A stretch of DNA of 64,000 nt from an uncultured Gammaproteobacteria bacterium (GTDB lineage Bacteria; Pseudomonadota; Gammaproteobacteria; Eutrophobiales; Eutrophobiaceae), in NCBI GenBank assembly GCA_958295485.1, contig OY282354.1, positions 2,292,068 to 2,356,067 of the forward strand. Reading direction: 5' to 3'. Below the pieces are notes generated by a model, which saw only the letters and a program-made list of their open reading frames with translations, did no database searches and was not told the origin of the DNA. The position numbers were made by a program, and so were the translations under genes. Each line of letters begins with the position of its first letter. Positions within the stretch are counted from its first letter, which is position 1. This document shows, one piece after another, positions 61,341-64,000 of this stretch.

Positions 61341-62291
61341 TCAGAAGTGTGAATATCCGGCTCCGGTCGGGATATAAACAGCGCCGTCATTGTTTTTACA
61401 CTGGATTCCCTTCCCTGCCGTAATTTTTCCAATACGAAATACCGGCTGGTTTATATTTTCCAATTTCCGCCGGTTGTCTTCCGGGACGGTAAAACACAAT
61501 TCATAGTCATCGCCGCCGGCCAGTACATATTGCCACTTTTCATCGGGCGCGCAGTCGCTGGTCAAATGCCCGTCAACGGGGATGTCATCGATATTGAGCA
61601 AGGCGCCGGCGCGACTGGATTTAATTACGTGACCAAGGTCAGCAAGCAGTCCGTCCGAGACGTCGATCATTGAACTCGCTATTCCCCGCAAAGCGATTCC
61701 CAGTTCGATACGCGGGGAGGGCCTGAGCAGTCGTTCAGAAAAACCCGGCCGGATATCTTTATGGCCTGACTTGAGCATTGCCAATGCACAGGCGGCGGCG
61801 CCTAACTCGCCACTCAGGTAAATTGAATCACCGGGCCTTGCGCCGTATCGATTGATTTCCCGGCCTTTCGGACACTCACCGATGATTTGAAGCGTAATCG
61901 CCAACGGTCCCCTGCAAAGATCTCCCCCCACCAGTGAAAGCGAATACCTGTCGGCCAATTCCGCCAACCCCTGGCTGAACCCGGACAACCATGAATGGTT
62001 CAGTTCGACGCCCGACAAACTCAGTGACAAGGTAATCCAGCGTGGCGTGGCGGCCATGGCCGCCATATCGCTGAGGTTAACGGCTAATGATTTATAACCA
62101 ACGTCATAAGGGTCCGCATCGGGGAAAAAGTGCACCGTGGAAACCAGGCTGTCGGTGGAGACGATGAGATTGCAATCGGCGCTGCCGGATAACACGGCTG
62201 CGTCATCGCCAATCCCGCGAATTACGTCGTCCCGGTCGGGGAGCAGCCCGGCGAAATACTTCTCGATGACGTCAAATTCATTTAACGACAT
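61341..62291 (-). CDS. thiL: Thiamine-monophosphate kinase
   Basis: Converts thiamine monophosphate to thiamine diphosphate. 316 residues: N-terminal GIGDDAAVL and SLVSTVHFFPDADPYDVGYK, GDLCRGPLAIT, DVSDGLLADLGHV, and the C-terminal LAGGDDYELCFTVPE, all family hallmarks. It overlaps nusB by 10 bp, as commonly seen. Confidence 0.95.
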   Translation of the reverse strand: MSLNEFDVIEKYFAGLLPDRDDVIRGIGDDAAVLSGSADCNLIVSTDSLVSTVHFFPDADPYDVGYKSLAVNLSDMAAMAATPRWITLSLSLSGVELNHSWLSGFSQGLAELADRYSLSLVGGDLCRGPLAITLQIIGECPKGREINRYGARPGDSIYLSGELGAAACALAMLKSGHKDIRPGFSERLLRPSPRIELGIALRGIASSMIDVSDGLLADLGHVIKSSRAGALLNIDDIPVDGHLTSDCAPDEKWQYVLAGGDDYELCFTVPEDNRRKLENINQPVFRIGKITAGKGIQCKNNDGAVYIPTGAGYSHF

Positions 62292-62737
62292 TGCAGCGCT
62301 GCAACTAGCTCAGACTCACGGAGTTGACGCGCCGCCTTGTCCAACACTCCGTTGATGTATTTGTAGGAGTCTTCAGCGCCGAACATCCTGGCCAGTTCAA
62401 TGGCCTCATTCAATGCCACCCGATAGGGCAGTTCCGGTTGATACTTGAGCTCGTACAGACCCAGGTGCAGGATGGCCCGCTCAACCGGCCCCAGTTCGTT
62501 CAAGGCCCTGTCTAAAAACGGTTCCAGGGTATTATTGATGTCATCGGAATATTTTTCACTGCCATTCAAAATGTCCTGAAAATAACTCTTGTCGGCCTTT
62601 TTTAACTCCGATCTCTCATTCTCGAACTCGGTTATGATTTCAGTCATGGGCCGGTCAGTTATAAACCACTGGTACAAGGCCTGGATTGCCGACCGCCTGG
62701 CCCTTGACCGCGCCCGCGAGGAACGGGACTGCTTCAT
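62282..62737 (-). CDS. nusB: Transcription antitermination factor NusB
   Basis: Part of the rRNA antitermination complex with NusE/S10, binding boxA. 151 residues from the ATG at 62737, which follows AGGTGAAAAAATA; a start 21 bp upstream would lie inside ribD. All-helical NusB fold: SRARRSAIQALYQW, YFQDILNGS, ERAILHLGLYELKY, LPYRVALNEAIELARMFGAE, FINGVLDK-type end. In the ribD-nusB-thiL run. Confidence 0.94.
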   Translation of the reverse strand: MKQSRSSRARSRARRSAIQALYQWFITDRPMTEIITEFENERSELKKADKSYFQDILNGSEKYSDDINNTLEPFLDRALNELGPVERAILHLGLYELKYQPELPYRVALNEAIELARMFGAEDSYKYINGVLDKAARQLRESELVAALQCR

Positions 62738-62744
62738 TATTTTT

Positions 62745-63866
62745 TCACCTGCGTCCATCCTCGGACTGGCCCGTCAAGGGCTTGAAAGTGAACCGCCAAT
62801 CAGCGTCAATCCGGCGATAATCGATTAACTCCAGTTCATACCGGTCATTCAGGCTTGCGACAACGGGCGTATTCATCATACCAGTTGCATTTGTCCCCAA
62901 TATGACCGGCGCCTGGTATACGATTAATTCATCGATCAAGCCGCTGCTCAGCAGGCTCCCGGATAACGTGGGCCCGGCTTCCACCAGCAAATCATTCACC
63001 TCATATTTCAACGCCAATTCCCGTAAAACGGAGGTCAGGAAACTGTTATCTTCCCCCTCAACATAATTGACAAGAGCGCCGGCTTTTTCAAGGGCCGCAT
63101 ATAACCCGTCATCCTTGCTCCTGGTAAACAGGATTGTCTTGCCTTCCAGGGGAAGCATTCGGGCGGCAACGGGAAACCGCAATTTTCTGTCAAGTATGAT
63201 CCTGTGGGGTTGCCTGCCGCCCGTATCGACTTCCCTGACGTTCAACATCGGATCATCAGCCAGTACGGTATTTATACCCGTCATGACGGCTGAACTTTCC
63301 GCCCTGAGTTTTTGCGCGTTCAGCCTGGAAGCCGCCCCGGTTATCCATTGACTTTCACCGTTGGCCAGCGCCGTCTTGCCATCCAGACTCACGGCCAATT
63401 TACAGCGTATATAGGGTCGTTGTCTTGTCATCCGGCTGATAAACCCTTTGTTCAGTTCATTCGCCTGCTCCGCCATCAGGCCCGCTTCAACCGCGATGCC
63501 CGCATTGGTCAACGCCTTGACGCCCCTGCCTGATACTTTGGGGTTGGGGTCTCGCGCGGCGATGACAACCCTGGCTATCCCGGCCTTGATAATGGCGGCG
63601 GCGCAAGGCGGGGTCCGTCCATAGTGATCGCATGGCTCGAGCGTGATATAAGCCGTAGCCCCCCGCAGGTCACAGGAAGCATTATTGATGGCATTTATTT
63701 CGGCATGGGGCCGGCCGGCTTCCTGATGCCAACCGGCGCTTACAAATTGTTCATTCTTCGTTATAACACAACCCACCCGGGGATTGGGATGGGTGGAATA
63801 CCAACCTGAACGCGCCAAATCCAGGGCGCGGGACATGCAAACGGAATCTTCCGCCGTCCACTTCAC
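62745..63866 (-). CDS. ribD: Riboflavin biosynthesis deaminase/reductase RibD
   Basis: Deaminates and then reduces the pyrimidine intermediate in riboflavin synthesis. 373 residues. Zinc deaminase motifs are HAEINAI and [16 protein letters not shown]; the C-terminal reductase has [20 protein letters not shown] and [14 protein letters not shown]. The GTG start overlaps the nrdR stop (GTGA); an ATG 30 bp downstream is a less likely alternative. ribE, ribBA and ribH, often placed between ribD and nusB, are absent here. Confidence 0.95.
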   Translation of the reverse strand: MKWTAEDSVCMSRALDLARSGWYSTHPNPRVGCVITKNEQFVSAGWHQEAGRPHAEINAINNASCDLRGATAYITLEPCDHYGRTPPCAAAIIKAGIARVVIAARDPNPKVSGRGVKALTNAGIAVEAGLMAEQANELNKGFISRMTRQRPYIRCKLAVSLDGKTALANGESQWITGAASRLNAQKLRAESSAVMTGINTVLADDPMLNVREVDTGGRQPHRIILDRKLRFPVAARMLPLEGKTILFTRSKDDGLYAALEKAGALVNYVEGEDNSFLTSVLRELALKYEVNDLLVEAGPTLSGSLLSSGLIDELIVYQAPVILGTNATGMMNTPVVASLNDRYELELIDYRRIDADWRFTFKPLTGQSEDGRR

Positions 63867-64000
63867 CTCACCTCATCCTCAGCCAGCAAGTCAAGCTGGC
63901 CTTCCCGCAATTCGGGCGGCAACTCATTTTGAAGCCTTTCTATCTCTTCCAGGAAAGCCTTGACGTCTTTGAAGCTGCGATACACGGAGGCGAATCGAAC
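63863..64000 (-). CDS. nrdR: Transcriptional repressor NrdR, C-terminal end
   Basis: The last 45 codons of Nrd[21 protein letters not shown] is the conserved end of the ATP-cone region. NrdR represses ribonucleotide reductase genes by sensing ATP/dATP. The 5' part lies beyond the window edge. Coupled to ribD. Confidence 0.93.
   Translation of the reverse strand, partial: VRFASVYRSFKDVKAFLEEIERLQNELPPELREGQLDLLAEDEVR

Overview
The window is a stretch of a gammaproteobacterial chromosome. The evidence is the gene order rseP-dxr-cdsA-uppS-frr-pyrH-tsf-rpsB next to map-glnD, a MutH homologue with an intact D-E-K triad, and murJ-ribF-ileS-lspA-ispH beside rpsT. I cannot name the genus. The core is of moderate GC, uses TTG or GTG starts often, and packs genes with 1-14 bp overlaps.

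Layout. 1-6784 (minus): envelope, isoprenoid and translation operon, ending in an rpsB whose product carries a long C-terminal tandem-repeat tail. 7064-17130 (plus): map, glnD, mutH, dusA, an FKBP isomerase, a TPR protein, prc and two c-type cytochromes. 17127-24203 (minus): ispH, lspA, ileS, ribF, murJ. 24448-28973: rpsT, then proB, obgE, rpmA and rplU on minus, and divergent ispB. A tRNA-Pro(CGG) lies at 29124. 29411-33150 (minus): an outer-membrane barrel protein and a TonB-dependent receptor.

33200-50806 is an accessory region. It holds decayed IS ends, a PIN/UPF0175 toxin-antitoxin pair, a DUF4143-type AAA ATPase with an 18-G homopolymer in its reading frame, and a type III restriction-modification pair (36080-40011). 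The AT-rich operon at 40153-45407 is the main discovery. It reads HTH-JAMM fusion, stand-alone E2-like protein, 60-residue unknown protein, stand-alone E1, CD-NTase (cGAS-like) and TIR-SAVED. I interpret it as a CBASS antiphage system of the type II (ubiquitin-like accessory) kind. Its E1 and E2 are split, its deconjugase is fused to a DNA-binding domain, and it has an extra small gene. Two 10-bp palindromes exactly 11 bp apart sit between the -10 box and its first gene, a probable self-repression operator. The defence block is bounded by two gene fragments: a signal-peptide protein cut short at 36031 and a MazF/PemK-like toxin cut short at 45412. A three-layer nested transposon follows (45736-50806): an IS3-family element interrupted by a second IS3-family element and by an IS21-family element. 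All three target duplications can be read.

50964-64000 returns to the chromosome: a NYN-domain protein, an AtoE-like fatty-acid transporter, a glutamine-amidotransferase-like hydrolase, an alpha/beta hydrolase, 3-hydroxyanthranilate dioxygenase plus ACMSD (kynurenine-branch catabolism), a PBP4-type carboxypeptidase, a phosphopantetheinyl transferase, an AGCS symporter and a glutathione transferase. The window ends in the minus-strand run nrdR-ribD-nusB-thiL.

Several core genes carry repeat-derived changes: the rpsB tail, an in-frame insertion in ileS that shares a 30-bp repeat with the obgE upstream region, and a tandem hairpin repeat upstream of prc.
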